Positions 31,955-42,250 of a stretch of DNA of 64,000 bases are shown here, in pieces. The translations under genes were made by a program, and so were the position numbers. Within the stretch, counting starts at the first letter, position 1. Every line of letters begins with the position of its first letter. The stretch covers positions 124,001-188,000 of the forward strand of contig WNNJ02000944.1 of the NCBI GenBank assembly GCA_012934845.2. The letters run 5' to 3'. Source of the stretch: Pomphorhynchus laevis (lineage: Eukaryota; Acanthocephala; Palaeacanthocephala; Echinorhynchida; Pomphorhynchidae). Under the pieces are notes generated by a model. The model saw only the letters and a list, made by a program, of their open reading frames with translations. It searched no databases and was not told the DNA's origin.

Positions 31955-32062
31955 TCCGGAGTTCGATTACATGCAGAGCAGACTTCCTTATCACTCCTAG
32001 ACGAGCTGACGGTAGCCGGCAGCACTCATCTGTAGGGTGAACTACCATCAGTTCTTTTCGAA
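31955..32062 (-). repeat. Family A repeat, inverted single copy
   Basis: Reverse complement of the family A core: TACCATCAG...CTGATGGTAG-type arms around GAGTGCTGCCGG, then CTCGTCTAGGAGTGATAAGG and TAATCGAACTCCGG. It sits head-to-head with the tandem array that follows. Confidence 0.7.
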
Positions 32063-33040
32063 AGTTTTTTATAGTCAAGCATCCAAAAGTTTGATTTTCT
32101 GGCTTTTAATGATGGTCTGCATTGCAAATTGTAGGATTTAAGAGCTATCACCACCAACAATTTAAGCTAGATGTCAAAAATGCATTTTCACAATGTCACA
32201 GAGGCAGCCGAAACGGCGTGTGATAGTTCATCTTGCTGACGATGGCTGGCGGCTATCACATGACCGTCTAGGAGTGACGTTAGTTTGCAGACTGAAGAAT
32301 ATGCTCGATTCAAACACCTACCAAAACATATGGAAAGAATTGATATTCGAAATCTTGAGCAATACCGATTCAAACGAAACTCTTATGATTATATAGAAAG
32401 AATTGATCCACTCAATCTCGGTTTCTTACAGTCAAGCATCCGAAAGTTTGATCCTCTGGTTGTTTATGATGGTCTGCATTGCAAATTGTTGGATTTAAGA
32501 GCTAACGCCACCAACAATTTAAGCTAGATGTCGGAAATGCATTTTCACAATGTCACAGAGGCAGCCGAAACGGCGTGTGATAGTTCATCTTACTGATAAT
32601 GGCTACCGGGTATCACATGACTGTCTAAAAGTGACGAGAGTTTGCAGGCTGAAGAATATACTCGATTCAAACACCTACCAAAACATGGAAAGAATTGATA
32701 TTCGAAATCTTGAGCAATACCGATTCAAACGAAACTCTTAAGATTACATAGAAAGAATTGATCCACTCAATCTCGGTTTCTTACAGTCAAGTATCTGGAA
32801 GTTTGATCCTCTGGTGGTTAATGATGGTCTGCATTACGAATTGTAGGAATTAAGAGCTAACGCCACCAACAATTTTAGCTAGATGTCGGAAATGCATTTT
32901 CACAATGTCACATATGCAGATGAAACGGCGTGTTATAGTTCATCTTACCGACGATGGCTGGCGGCTATCACATGACCGTCCAGGAGTGACGAGAGTTTGC
33001 AGGCTAAAGAATATGCTCGATTCAAACACCTACCAAAAGA
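32063..33040 (+). repeat. Family A tandem array, about 355-357 bp units
   Basis: CACAATGTCACAGAGGCAGC-type starts give cores at 32205, 32562 and about 32917, a period of 357 then 355 bp, with a leading partial unit at 32063-32190. Each unit carries GAAACGGCGTGTGATAG, CTATCACATGACCGTC and ATGATGGTCTGCATT blocks. It ends at about 33040 in a short TA repeat and passes directly into the 463-bp array. The short open frames in it repeat with the unit and are not genes. Confidence 0.85.
32205..32248 (+). ncRNA. Hammerhead-like core, type II layout (family A)
   Basis: CAGCC-GAAAC comes first and CTGACGA-T-GGCTG follows, so CAGCC/GGCTG would form stem II. Position 7 of the core (here C) is not strictly conserved in known hammerheads. 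In the family A copy at 44346-44393 the match is better: GGCAGCC-GAAAC and CTGATGA-GTGCTGCC. No clean stem I and cleavage triplet were found. Confidence 0.35.
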
Positions 33041-33257
33041 TATATATACATATATATAATTTGTTGTTACACCTGCCCTGGGACACTCACTGGTGTACTC
33101 ATAAATATATCACTATGTTTTCCTCATGAAGAGGCATAAACACCAGGCAGCATTCTATATATCCTCATCAGACTAAGAAATAGAACCGAATTATTCTTGC
33201 ATTATTCAAAGTCGCTACGTATGCCCAGTCATCCTAAGTGTGACGACAAACTTCACA

Positions 33258-33299
33258 ACGGTATACGCGTTTCGCTCTAACGGAGCTCATCAGTACCGT
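33258..33299 (-). ncRNA. Hammerhead ribozyme, type I, minimal stem III (unit 1)
   Basis: Reading the minus strand: ACGGTA (stem I), CTGATGA (core), GCTC-CGTTA-GAGC (stem II with 5-nt loop), GAA (core), ACGCGT (stem III), A (cleavage base of the GUA triplet), TACCGT (stem I, 6 bp perfect). All invariant core bases are present. ACGCGT is self-complementary, so stem III is a 2-bp hairpin in cis or 6 bp between two units, as described for dimer-acting hammerheads of Penelope-like elements. It would self-cleave tandem transcripts into 463-nt monomers. Confidence 0.9.
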
Positions 33300-33720
33300 G
33301 ACTTCTATAATCATCTATAGGCACCTTAACACACGCTTAAACAGTGTTTAAAGCTCGAAAAACAGAACTACCCTTAATCTGAATCATCGAAGGGAATTTA
33401 GCATTAGCTCTGGGCATGGCAGTGACTATTACAGTTTAACAATGCATCAGGCACTAAATTCTTTTTAATAGAAATGCTGTTTAACAGGGACACTTAAAAG
33501 TGTGCAAATATATAAAATATAATTTGTTGTTACACCTACCCTGGGACACTCACTGGTGTACTCGTAAATGTATCACTATGTTTTCCTCATGAAGAGGCAT
33601 AAACACCAGGCAGCATTCTATATATCCTTATCAGATCAAGAAATAGAACCGAATTATTCTTGCATTATTCAAAGTCGCTACGTATGCCCAGTCATCCTAT
33701 GTGTGACGACAAACTTCACA

Positions 33721-33762
33721 ACGGTATACGCGTTTCGCTCTAACGGAGCTCATCAGTACCGT
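33721..33762 (-). ncRNA. Hammerhead ribozyme, type I, minimal stem III (unit 2)
   Basis: Identical in all 42 positions to the one at 33258-33299 and exactly 463 bp away. Same stems: ACGGTA/TACCGT, GCTC/GAGC and palindromic ACGCGT, cleavage triplet GUA. Two identical copies in a tandem dimer is the arrangement needed for release of unit-length RNA. Confidence 0.9.
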
Positions 33763-34088
33763 GACTTCTATAATCATCTATAGGCACCTTAACACACGCT
33801 TAAACAGTGTTTAATGCTCGAAAAACAGAACAACCCTTAATCTGAATCATCGGAGGGAATTTAGCATAAGCTCTGTGCATGGCAGTGACTATTACAGTTT
33901 AACCATGCATCAGGCACTAAATTCTTTTTAATAGAAATGCTGTTTAACAGGGACACTTAAAAGTGTGCAAATATATAAAATATAATTTGTTGTTACACCT
34001 GCCATGGGACACTCACTGGTGTACTCATAAATATATCACTATGTTTTCCTCATGAAGAGGCATAAACACCAGGCAGCATTCTATATAT

Positions 34089-34720
34089 CAGATGAAACAA
34101 AATCAGATAAATAAAACAACAAATCGTTTATTTGCTGCCATCACATTTCATTCCGCTCGAATGAAATTTCAAAAATATTTAAATATCGTCATCCAAAATA
34201 TTCCAAAACAACTTCGGTATAAAATACTTAATCCATGCATTACGTATCGCGCAGGAAAATCAATCAACGAAATGATAAAATATAGATGACGGAAACTAGG
34301 TAACCAAAGTGGCCCATGTGGTAGGACAAGATGTAAATGTTGCAAACAAATGAGCAATAAGTCGACGTTTACTAGTGTCATAACTCACTCAACATATAAA
34401 GTCAAAGAAATGCTAAATTGCAAATCCAGAGGATCGATATACTTACATGAATGTGCCAACTGTGAAGCACAATACGTTGGGCGAACTGGATCTACTTTTA
34501 ATATACGTGCTAACAATAGACGATCCGATATAGCTGCTAAAAGGCTAAACAATGATGGAGCCGTAAGACACATTATTCAAAATCCAGATCATGTAATGAA
34601 TACCACACCAATTGCACAAATCGGCAATGATATTACTCGCAAAAACACAGAGAACTACTGAATTGGTTATCTTATGACAGATCTCAGCTTAAATACTGAG
34701 CACACATTTAAACTATAGGT
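34089..34720 (+). mobile_element. Canonical Penelope-like element, 5'-truncated C-terminal part
   Basis: Encodes the stretch after the RT (LNIVIQNIPKQLRYKIL), the CGRTRCKCC cysteine block, and a C-terminal GIY-YIG endonuclease. This is the standard PLE order, opposite to Naiad. The RT is absent. The hammerhead array to its left is in the other orientation, so the insertion is a mixed inverted structure, as PLEs often make. A few breaks; not functional. Confidence 0.8.
34350..34661 (+). pseudogene. C-terminal GIY-YIG endonuclease of a canonical PLE
   Basis: 103 codons. GSIYLHECANCEAQYVGRT carries the GIY (here IYL) and YVG motifs and Cys pair. It is followed by TFNIRANNRRSDIAAKR (catalytic Arg region), a VRHI...PDH block and IGNDITRKNTENY with the catalytic Glu. 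The upstream cysteine block CGRTRCKCC is just before it in the same frame. It would nick target DNA; here it has lost its RT partner. Confidence 0.8.
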
Positions 34721-35636
34721 ATGTTCTTAGAATGTTCTAGAATGTTTGATCACAACATTTCGACAACGTTTGTATCCTCACTTTGATCTTTATTAAGTTA
34801 AATTATTGTATGTTATGATCTCAGAAACTTTATATTTTAGATATATATCTTTTATATCTTATATATTAATTTGTACATGAGCAAATAGTAAAATAGTAAA
34901 ATACATTCAAATAAATTAATTAAACGATTCAAATCTTATGAAGGAATGTGTATTTCAAACCAAAATGTAGCAAACATTTGAAAATTACGACACTGTGCTT
35001 AATCGACTGAGGCTTACGCTCTTTACAAGATCGAATAGTTGTGCAGACAATCCTTAAACACTATGCAGAGGTTCTTAAATTGTCGCTGCACTCGTTGGAT
35101 CCTTAATGTATACGGCATGCAAAAAAGTGGTGCACGGATGTGCTTGGTAAACAACGGTCCATGATTTCTTACGAAATGTTGCATTTATTCATAATTATCA
35201 CCAATTTACTATAATAATATTGCGCAAAATAGTTAAATGGTTTAAATATACCAAGTACTTAAACAAATAAACTTAACCATTTCAATTGTATGAACGAATG
35301 TAGCAAATAAATCAAAGTGCAGCAAACAAATTAAAATGTAGCAAACAAACAAATTAAAATGTAGCTAACATTTGAAATTTACGTTTGAAGTAATGTCTGC
35401 TATTGAGAATGTTCTTTTGAAAATTACAATGAAATATTGCATTAGTATAGAAAGAAAGATAAAAATTACAATGCATTAGTATTGAAAGAAAGAGAAATAT
35501 TTAAAAAGTTCAAACAATTGTGATTAATTCACAATTGCGTTGACAAATCCTAAGAAAAAATGCAAAAATATGTTGAGTATATTTATATACTCAACATATA
35601 TACTTTTAAAAGCTGCTCTGTCGTTTTAGAAATGAA

Positions 35637-35897
35637 TCATAATGGTTTTTTGCTTATTGTTGAAAGAATATAAATTGAAGATCTGGGAATTTTAGTTAGT
35701 AGCAAATTTTCGTTCTGAATAGTTTTATCTTTGAAATCGAATAATGTACTATCAATATCCGTACAGCAACTACTATTCATCCTACCCCACTTCGTCAACG
35801 ACATACTATCCGGTACCCTATCACTGTCCACCACCACAGAAGTCCGGATGTACAATTCAGTAACATACGAATGGGGATTTGAGCGATAATGACGCAT
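35637..35897 (-). CDS. Unrecognised 86-codon open frame in duplicated block, copy 1
   Basis: Starts with ATG: MRHYRSNPHSYVTELYIRT, then VPDSMSLTKWGRM, IDSTLFDFKDKTIQNEN and IYILSTISKKPL. The copy at 45512-45772 has the same length, start and stop and differs at about ten residues. No domain recognised. Most nucleotide differences change the residue, which argues against selection on the protein, but the frame has survived in both. Confidence 0.35.
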   Translation of the reverse strand: MRHYRSNPHSYVTELYIRTSVVVDSDRVPDSMSLTKWGRMNSSCCTDIDSTLFDFKDKTIQNENLLLTKIPRSSIYILSTISKKPL

Positions 35898-36192
35898 GTA
35901 ATTTTTACTTCATAGCTAGAAATAAAATATTATGTTTATTGTTTTTCATTGACTTTTCCGTTTAATTAACCTTAATTATGGTTAACCACATTATATTAGC
36001 AACATTATTTACAATCATGTTTTAGCTTTTATAGTGTAAAATAATTTGTGTTAATCGAACATTACTTTAAACTGTATATTTTCTTATCTCGAGTATTGAC
36101 CTCAAATGACTTAATTTGGATTTTTGCTTCCATAAGATTATAGTTAATATACGCTCTATAACGCTAACATATATTAATATTACATTATTTAG

Positions 36193-36195
<3 letters not shown>

Positions 36196-36262
<67 letters not shown>
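36196..36262. repeat. (AT)n microsatellite
   Basis: Uninterrupted TA/AT dinucleotide run of more than 60 bp. The other copy of the block (46074-46087) has only about seven repeats. A Naiad RT fragment begins just beyond it, in line with the reported preference of Naiad elements for microsatellites. Confidence 0.95.
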
Positions 36263-36266
<4 letters not shown>

Positions 36267-36284
36267 TTATATACAATATACTTT

Positions 36285-36780
36285 TAAAAAAAATTAAACA
36301 ATCAATTAAATACAAATATATGGATAAAATTGAATTAATAGAAGCCTTAAATATTTTGATAAATCAAAATTTTTTAAAAGTAGGAAAATCTATATTTAGA
36401 CAAATAAAAGGTGTTGCAATGGGTGGTAATAGTAGGCAAATTGTAGCTACCCTTTTAAAGATTTATAGAATATGAATTTGTTCATAACTGTGTGAAAAAT
36501 AAATCTAAATTATATAAAGATATGAAATATTTTGATTGCAGGAGTTTTCGAAATATCGTAAATATCTATTTTTGGAAAAAGATATACATACATGTTATAA
36601 TAACTATAACGCCTATTTAACAAAAATTAAACCATCAAGTAAATATAAATATATGAATAAAATTGAATTATTAGAAGCCTTAAATATTTTGATAAATTGA
36701 AATTATTTAAAAGTAAATCTATATTTAGACATATAAAATGTGTTCCAATAAGAGGTAATTGTAGGTAAATTATTTTTTAT
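36285..36780 (+). mobile_element. Naiad RT fragments in tandem
   Basis: Two successive pieces of the same RT region: 36290-36520 (KYKYMDKIELIEALNILINQ, SIFRQIKGVAMGGN) and 36560-36770 (the same blocks again). They match 54190-54440. Truncated at both ends. Confidence 0.8.
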
Positions 36781-38035
36781 TGTTTTTCACTCACTTTCGC
36801 ATTTAAACAATTATAATAAAGGTTGCATTTATGATAATTAATAATAATTCTGACTAGATTATTCTTAAATTTTTCTAAAAGATGAAAATGTGTCAATGTT
36901 TTTAATTTTGTTATTTTTTAAATTGAAATTATAATTTTATAGGATTATAACTGTACAGCAATTTAACAGAATCACAAAATGAGCAAATTGGTTTTATCCC
37001 AATGTGCTTTATTCTATTTATAAATTGTGATTTTATTCCAAATATAAATGTATAATTGTTATTGAATTGAATTTTTACTGATTTTGGATTTTGTCCGTTG
37101 GTATTTCATTTTATTGAATTTTTATTTCCAAATTCTAAATCAAAAGTAATTTTTACACATTTAAACTTAGTATCTATACATTACCGAACATGATTCGTGT
37201 AGAAATTCATTCAGTATATACAAATAAATGATATATTAATTGATAAACTTGTAAACTAAATTATAAGCAAAATTTATAAATTATTAATTTATAATTTAGT
37301 AATATAAATTTATTTAATTAATTAGTTATTAATAAAAATAATTGATTTTTATTTTTAATTAATATATTATATTTTAAAATATCATTTTATCTGAATCAAA
37401 AATATAAATATTAATTCTAATTTATTCATAATTAAAATAATTTTAAAATTATAAATTATAATTAATACTTATAATAATTTATAATTTATTATTGTAAATT
37501 AATTATATTAATTATTAATAAAAATTATTGGTATTAATTATTTATAAATTAATTTTACAATTATATTGAATTTATATATTTATATTATGTAATTGCTAAT
37601 ATAACACATTTGTGCTAAAGAACACAAAAAATAACAGAATTTTTTATTTTTACGTTTAGCCTATCCGACTTCTTCAATAGTATGTTTATAAAGTAAGTAG
37701 TATATGTATTACACCGTCGTCTGGGACTTATTTGGATAGAGTATTTATGACATATTTATTCTCAGAATTATTTAAAGTTAATTATTTCTAGATATTCATA
37801 TTTATGCTTTAGTCATTTCTGGTGTGCTTGAGAATAAATATGTTATATTATATATAATTGAAAATCACCAATTGTGATTCTAATTGTGTTAGAAAAATCA
37901 GCTAAGGCCATCAAAAAGTTATAACGTTTTGAATTTCTTTTTCAAATTGTAGGTATTTATATTTTTTAACCAAGAACAGTCAGTCAAGCTATATATAATT
38001 TGATAGTATGATATTTTTCCCTGTGCTCCAGTAGC
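36781..38035. other. AT-rich stretch, no gene
   Basis: Very AT-rich, with runs of TTAATTA/TATAATTA about 37220-37580. AATAAATATG-type repeats near 37740 and 37830 are weakly inverted. Nothing else supported. Confidence 0.5.
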
Positions 38036-38039
38036 CAAT

Positions 38040-38180
38040 AAGCTTCAGTTTTATAATCTTTGATGTTGCCAAAAATTGAGTTCAATTACATGCATAGCAA
38101 ACATTGTTATCACACATAGACGAGTTGGTAGTAGCCTGCAGCACTCGTCAGTAGCGTGAACTATTTATCATAAGTTGTTT
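38040..38180 (-). repeat. Family A repeat, diverged copy
   Basis: The minus strand has CCGAAACAACTTATGATA, GCTACTGACGAGTGCTGCAG and ACTCGTCTATGTGTGATAAC, matching the family A consensus at 44345-44440. Confidence 0.65.
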
Positions 38181-38434
38181 CGGTATCTTGTGATATATTT
38201 AAAAAGTATATCCGAGAAGATTTAAAGCATTTACATCTCGGTTATAGTATTTTGACGTACATCATGATGAATATGAGTTTGTTATTTTTTAAGATGTTAA
38301 CATGTACTGTTTTGTGGAATACAGAGATACATTTTTAATAAATAAATAAAGATTTTCTTAAATACACCCAATGTTAGTGTTATACAACAACTAAAAAAAA
38401 TAAATTAAAAAAGAAACATGTATCAAAAATACAA

Positions 38435-38800
38435 GAAGGACAAGTTAGTAAACCAGTCGCGAATAAAAGTCTTCTTTAATCTTTAAGGCCTCAGGTCCAG
38501 CGGGATCTGAGCCCCCTGCCAATCCAACACGCCGCTTTTCGACAGACCCCGATTCTTCGGGGTCTTTCATCCCCCGAAGAATCCAATCGAGGTGGACAAT
38601 GCTCGGTAATCGCGAGATGAGGAGCTTAAGAAACCTTAGTATTTGTTCTGGAGATGAACTCTTGAAAAGAAAACCAATCACGAAATAGTCCAAGTACCCC
38701 AGAGGCACACTTGGGTTTTCTCTTTCAATGACAGATGTTGGGCCAGTTTCACGGCCCATTCGATACATTTTTGAAATTTTCACTCTACATTAAAAAACGA
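38435..38800 (-). mobile_element. LINE 'A' 3' end, minus strand
   Basis: An open frame of 112 codons (38445-38783) encodes LGYLDYFVIGFLFKSSSPEQ, ILRFLKLLISRLPSIVHLDWI and VEKRRVGLAGGSDPAGPEAL. The part from RFLKL to the end matches LINE A at 2280-2400 and the copy at 39130. The frame ends near the element's 3' boundary. Heavily 5'-truncated. Confidence 0.75.
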
Positions 38801-39090
38801 AGTGGCGCATTTCAAACATTGTGATAAAGAAAAATTCGAAAGATTTGCACAATAATAAATCACAACAATTTCTCATTTATTTGCACTAGTGAATATTTAA
38901 TGATATCCATTAACATTTGATGGATATCCAAATTAAGTTCTACGTAATTTATCTTGAATATTTGCGATTGTGTAGACCATCTGTAAAAAGTTTAAATTCG
39001 TTGCCGTGTTTATAAGATTCAGAACATATTATATATGGTCGGTGTGCTTCACTCATGATCATATTCATTTTGGTTTATTAAGAGTACCAT
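38801..39090. other. AT-rich spacer between two LINE 'A' tails
   Basis: Nothing recognised. Confidence 0.4.
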
Positions 39091-39265
39091 CAAGATGCAT
39101 GCATGTACCAAGCATAGTAATCTCATACTTGAGATTACCAAGCATAGTCCGCCTCGATAGGATCTTCGGGGGGGGGGTGAAAGACCGGGTGGTTCAGTCG
39201 GAGTGCGGCGTGTTGGATCGGCTGGAGGGCTTAGATCCCTGCTGACCTGATGCTGTGACACTGTG
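39091..39265 (+). mobile_element. LINE 'A' 3' end, plus strand, with snap-back 5' edge
   Basis: Encodes LRLPSIVRLDRIFGGG then ESECGVLDRLEGLDP-like sequence, the same tail as 38445-38783. At its 5' edge ACCAAGCATAGTAATCTCA is followed by TTGAGATTACCAAGCATAG, a direct repeat embedded in a short palindrome made from the LINE's own first bases. A run of ten G (39165-39178 region) is notable in this AT-rich window. Confidence 0.75.
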
Positions 39266-39895
39266 AAGACTCTACTATCAACTAGTCTGACTTTCTTTGT
39301 TCTTTTTTCTTTATGTTTTATTTTTAAAGACTTTTTTAGTGGTTATATAGTTATTTAGCAAAATCTTTATTATTATTTTCAGAAGATTATTGCTTGACTT
39401 TCTTGGGCCCATATGCGGATAACCTCGATTGTATGTTTTACAAGAATAAATTTTCACATTGAAAAAAAATTCTGAATACAATTAAATTATGATTAATTAA
39501 TTTATTAATGTATATTTATTAATTTATTATAAATTAATTAATGTATTCGTCACATCTAAAAAATTTAAGACATTTCCTACTTCTGTAGTGAACTGTAGTG
39601 AACAATGACTTTGGAAGCCGTATCAAAGCATGGGTCTTGCTGTTTCGTGCAAGAAACCGGTTAGAATTTTTTATTTCACAAAATACTATATAATGATACA
39701 CTTTTAATCTAGAAATATTTATTTTTGGAGCAATCAGTTAAAGTAATATTTATAATATTTTATAAATTTCAGAAGTTATTGATGAAAATGTGTTCTACAG
39801 TAAGTAAAACATGTTCATTATACTGTAGTACACATTTATACCGTTAAATTCAAACCTTTGAATTCTCGGTTTAATTAAGTTTAACAGGCCACAGT
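39266..39895. other. AT-rich stretch, nothing recognised
   Basis: A short direct repeat, CTGTAGTGAAC, occurs near 39584-39605. No gene. Confidence 0.4.
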
Positions 39896-39899
39896 TCAG

Positions 39900-40460
39900 T
39901 TTACGTTCTTCATTAACAGCTGCTTTACCGTCGCAGGGGCTTTCCGCACCTCACTCCCAGTGATGCTACTGTGTAATAAAATTCTAAAATTTTTAAACGA
40001 GATTGTAAAGCTGGATGAATATTTAAAAGATATAATACATTAAATATTTTAAAATAATTGATTTGACATTTTTTAATTTTTACATTTTTTAATTCTACAT
40101 TGTAAATGTAGAAGCTAAATGTGCCTTTTCTCCCAGAAAAGCTATTACCTTTATTGGATGCTATCAATCCCCGTCCCCATAAAAAGGGGTATTTAGGGTA
40201 TATTTCAGTAGTGGAAAATATACGATTAGTCCCCCTTCTCATAGGGAAGGGGATTGATAGTGTTTAAATATTTCCCACTCAAGGGGAAAGGGGGCTAAGT
40301 CTTTTAGAAGATGCTTGACGCTTTAATAACAAGCGATTCGATTATATTATCGAAGCGCTGGTTTACCTCAGAATTACGTTTGATTGCAAATGGCGTCGAG
40401 CATCTTCTTAAAGACTTTGTCTTCTCTCCAACTTAAGAAGAGTAAATCGAAGGTTATCCC
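39900..40460. repeat. GC-richer nested inverted repeats of unknown type
   Basis: GCTATCAATCCCC (about 40160) faces GGGGATTGATAG (about 40250), and AGATGCTTGACGC (about 40310) faces GCGTCGAGCATCT (about 40393). The interval has C- and G-runs (GTCCCCCTTCTC, GGGGAAAGGGGGC) unlike its surroundings. It contains TTCCGCACCTCACTCCCAG with no coding frame. A foldback element is the simplest reading. Confidence 0.55.
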
Positions 40461-40918
40461 AAGTTTTTTCAATGTGCGTTACTATCAAGTTTCAATATTT
40501 TTTAAAAATGTACTAATAAAATTTTCATAATTTTATCTACATATCGAATTAATTTTAATTTTAATTTTATTAAAATTAATTTTAATTTAATTTTATTTAA
40601 AAATAATTAAAATTAATTTTTTGAGTACTTAAACTGATTTCTCCAAAAAATGTTGCTAGATTAAAAGAGTATCATTACACTGTATTCTGTTTAATAAAAC
40701 AATTTCAAAACGGTTGATTGCACCAAATACCTAAAATATTTGTTGTTTCATTATTTTATTCTAAAACAAATATTTCTAGATTAAAAACGTATACGTTTTT
40801 TGCACCAAATAATAAAGACCATAAAACATTTTATCTTATATATCTTAGATATATCATTCTATCTTATATATAGTAAAAATATCTGTAGAAGTACAGCTCT
40901 GGGTTATTTGAAGATTCA
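40461..40918. other. AT-rich spacer
   Basis: TTTTAATTTTAATTTTAT-type simple sequence at 40550-40610 and short TATATCTTATATA repeats near 40835-40870. No gene. Confidence 0.5.
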
Positions 40919-41135
40919 TATATAAGTAAGCGAAAAATTAGAACAAAGCAAACCAGGCTTATTAGTTTATTTTAGTAAACGTTTCGAGCTCTCGCTCTTC
41001 TTCAGTGCAAACAGTAACACAAAACATTTTTCATGTGACTGTTTGCACTGAAGAAGAGCGAGAGCTCGAAACGTTTGCTAAAATAAACTAATAAGCCTGG
41101 TTTGCTCTGTTCTAATTTTTGCTTACTTATATATA
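40919..41135. repeat. Near-perfect foldback with hammerhead-like cores in both arms
   Basis: Arms of about 97 bp at 40919-41015 and 41038-41135 with a 22-bp spacer. Each arm reads outward CTGTTTGCACTGAAGAAGAG then CGAGAGCTCGAAACGTTT. CTGAAGA + GAGC-GAGA-GCTC + GAA + ACGT fits a hammerhead in which core position 7 is A (a variable position) and stem III is the palindrome ACGT. Stem I (TTTGCA / TGC.AAA) is weak. Confidence 0.85.
41041..41085 (+). ncRNA. Hammerhead-like motif, plus-strand arm
   Basis: TTTGCA (stem I), CTGAAGA (core with A at position 7), GAGC-GAGA-GCTC (stem II), GAA, ACGT (palindromic stem III), T, then TGCTAAA. All invariant core bases are present. Stem I needs a bulged base. 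The mirror copy is at about 40968-41012 on the minus strand. Confidence 0.45.
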
Positions 41136-41199
41136 GGCTGTTGTTCAATTACACTATCACTGGGACCCACGTTGGAGTACATTTCAATATTTGTGTTTT

Positions 41200-41640
41200 A
41201 ATTTACACCGGCAAAAATAACAGAGAATTATAAAAGACGTTTCGCCCTTGCTGGGCTTTTTCAATTGTGTTATATTATCTCTCAACTTTTTTAATGGATG
41301 TTGCGAAAAATCGCTTGAAACTGTGGTCCAGCAGCCAACGCAGTCGACGATTGACTTTTAATCCATATTTGCTGCTAAATAACTAGACTTCGAGCATCAG
41401 CTTCATCAGACTAATGTATCACTCCGAGACGCTCCTGACCACCCAGCAGTCATCGTCAGTCGGATGAAGTGGTTATGGTGCGTTTTAACTGCTTTTGTGA
41501 TAACTGTAAAGACGCCAGCAATTCCTCACGATGCTAGACGAAGCTCAGGTTCCTAAACCGTTTTTACTGGGTTGTTGCGTGTGAGGACCTTCTAGTTATT
41601 CTTTTTGAAATACTGTGAGAAATTCAGTGCCCTCGTAACC
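41200..41640. repeat. GC-richer repeat remnants with degraded hammerhead-like cores
   Basis: Minus-strand motifs: TTGAAAAAGCCC...GGGCGAAACGTC (about 41230-41262) and CTGATGAAGCTGATGCTCGAAG (about 41387-41409). Both show a core plus a paired stem II but altered flanks. No coding sequence. They are probably older members of the same repeat world. Confidence 0.4.
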
Positions 41641-42250
41641 AACGGATACGCATTTGTGATACAACAAGGAGGCATAAGCATCATGCATCATTCCATATAT
41701 CTTCATCAGACTAAGAAAAACAATCGAATTATTATTCTTGCAACATTTAGAGTCGCCACGTATGCCCAGTCATCCTAAGTATGACGACAAACTTTAACAA
41801 CTGCAGACTACAATTATCATCCATAGACACCTCAACACACGCTAAAACAGTGTTCAGAGCTCGAAGAGCAGAACTACCCTTTATTTGAATAACCAGAGAG
41901 AATTTAGCATGCGGTCTGTGTATATGGTAGTGTGTATTACAGTTTAACTGTGCATCTGAATAGACACTAAATTCTTTTTAATAAAAATGCTGTTTTTTAG
42001 GAACACATTCAAATGCACAAATATATAAAATATAATTTGTTGTTACACCTGCCCCGGGACACCGATCGGTGTACTACGAAATTAATTACTATGTTTTCCC
42101 CAACAAGAAGGCATAAACACCAGACAGCATCTTATATATCTAAGAAATAGAAACGAATTATTCTTGCAATATTCAAAGTCGCTACATATGGTCAGTCATT
42201 TTATGTCTAACGAAAACTTTAACAACGGCAGACGCGTTTTAATATAATAC
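41640..42250 (-). repeat. Decayed tandem dimer of the 463-bp family
   Basis: Blocks GCCCAGTCATCCTAAGTATG, ACACCTCAACACACGCTAAA and TAATTTGTTGTTACACCTGC match the array at 33041-34088, in two successive partial units (41640-42004 and 42005-42250). The first has lost the ribozyme and the second stops in the middle of it (AACGGCAGACGCGTTTT). Confidence 0.8.

Larger units (their letters stand above)
33041..34088 (-). repeat. 463-bp tandem array (hammerhead-bearing pseudo-LTR or retrozyme)
   Basis: TTGTTGTTACACCTGCC starts at 33061, 33524 and 33987, an exact 463-bp period; two full units and about 100 bp of a third. Units differ by only a few bases. Each full unit carries a complete hammerhead on the minus strand. 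The third, partial unit joins a plus-strand PLE endonuclease remnant at 34089. Head-to-tail pseudo-LTRs and inverted pieces are usual in PLE insertions. A decayed relative is at 41640-42250. Confidence 0.9.
34756..36390. repeat. 1.6-kb duplicated block, copy 1
   Basis: Matches 44661-46244 almost throughout, from TTTCGACAACGTTTG through a Naiad RT fragment at the right end. Differences are scattered substitutions, small indels and a much longer AT microsatellite here (36196-36262). Both copies hold a small open frame on the minus strand. It is either an interspersed repeat of unknown type or a local segmental duplication. Both copies lie next to PLE/hammerhead repeats. Confidence 0.85.

Noticed and set aside
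31960-32040. tRNA-like B box (GGAGTTCGATTAC) suggesting a tRNA-derived SINE
   Set aside because: No A box at the right distance or order; the sequence belongs to the family A repeat.
32188-33129. Repeated small frames such as MSQRQPKRRVIVHL
   Set aside because: They recur with the 355-bp family A unit, break between units, and have no domain; the unit looks structural (non-coding).
36067-36475. Long open frames on both strands made of IYIYIY runs
   Set aside because: They are translations of the (AT)n microsatellite; only the Naiad RT piece to the right (from about 36300) is real.
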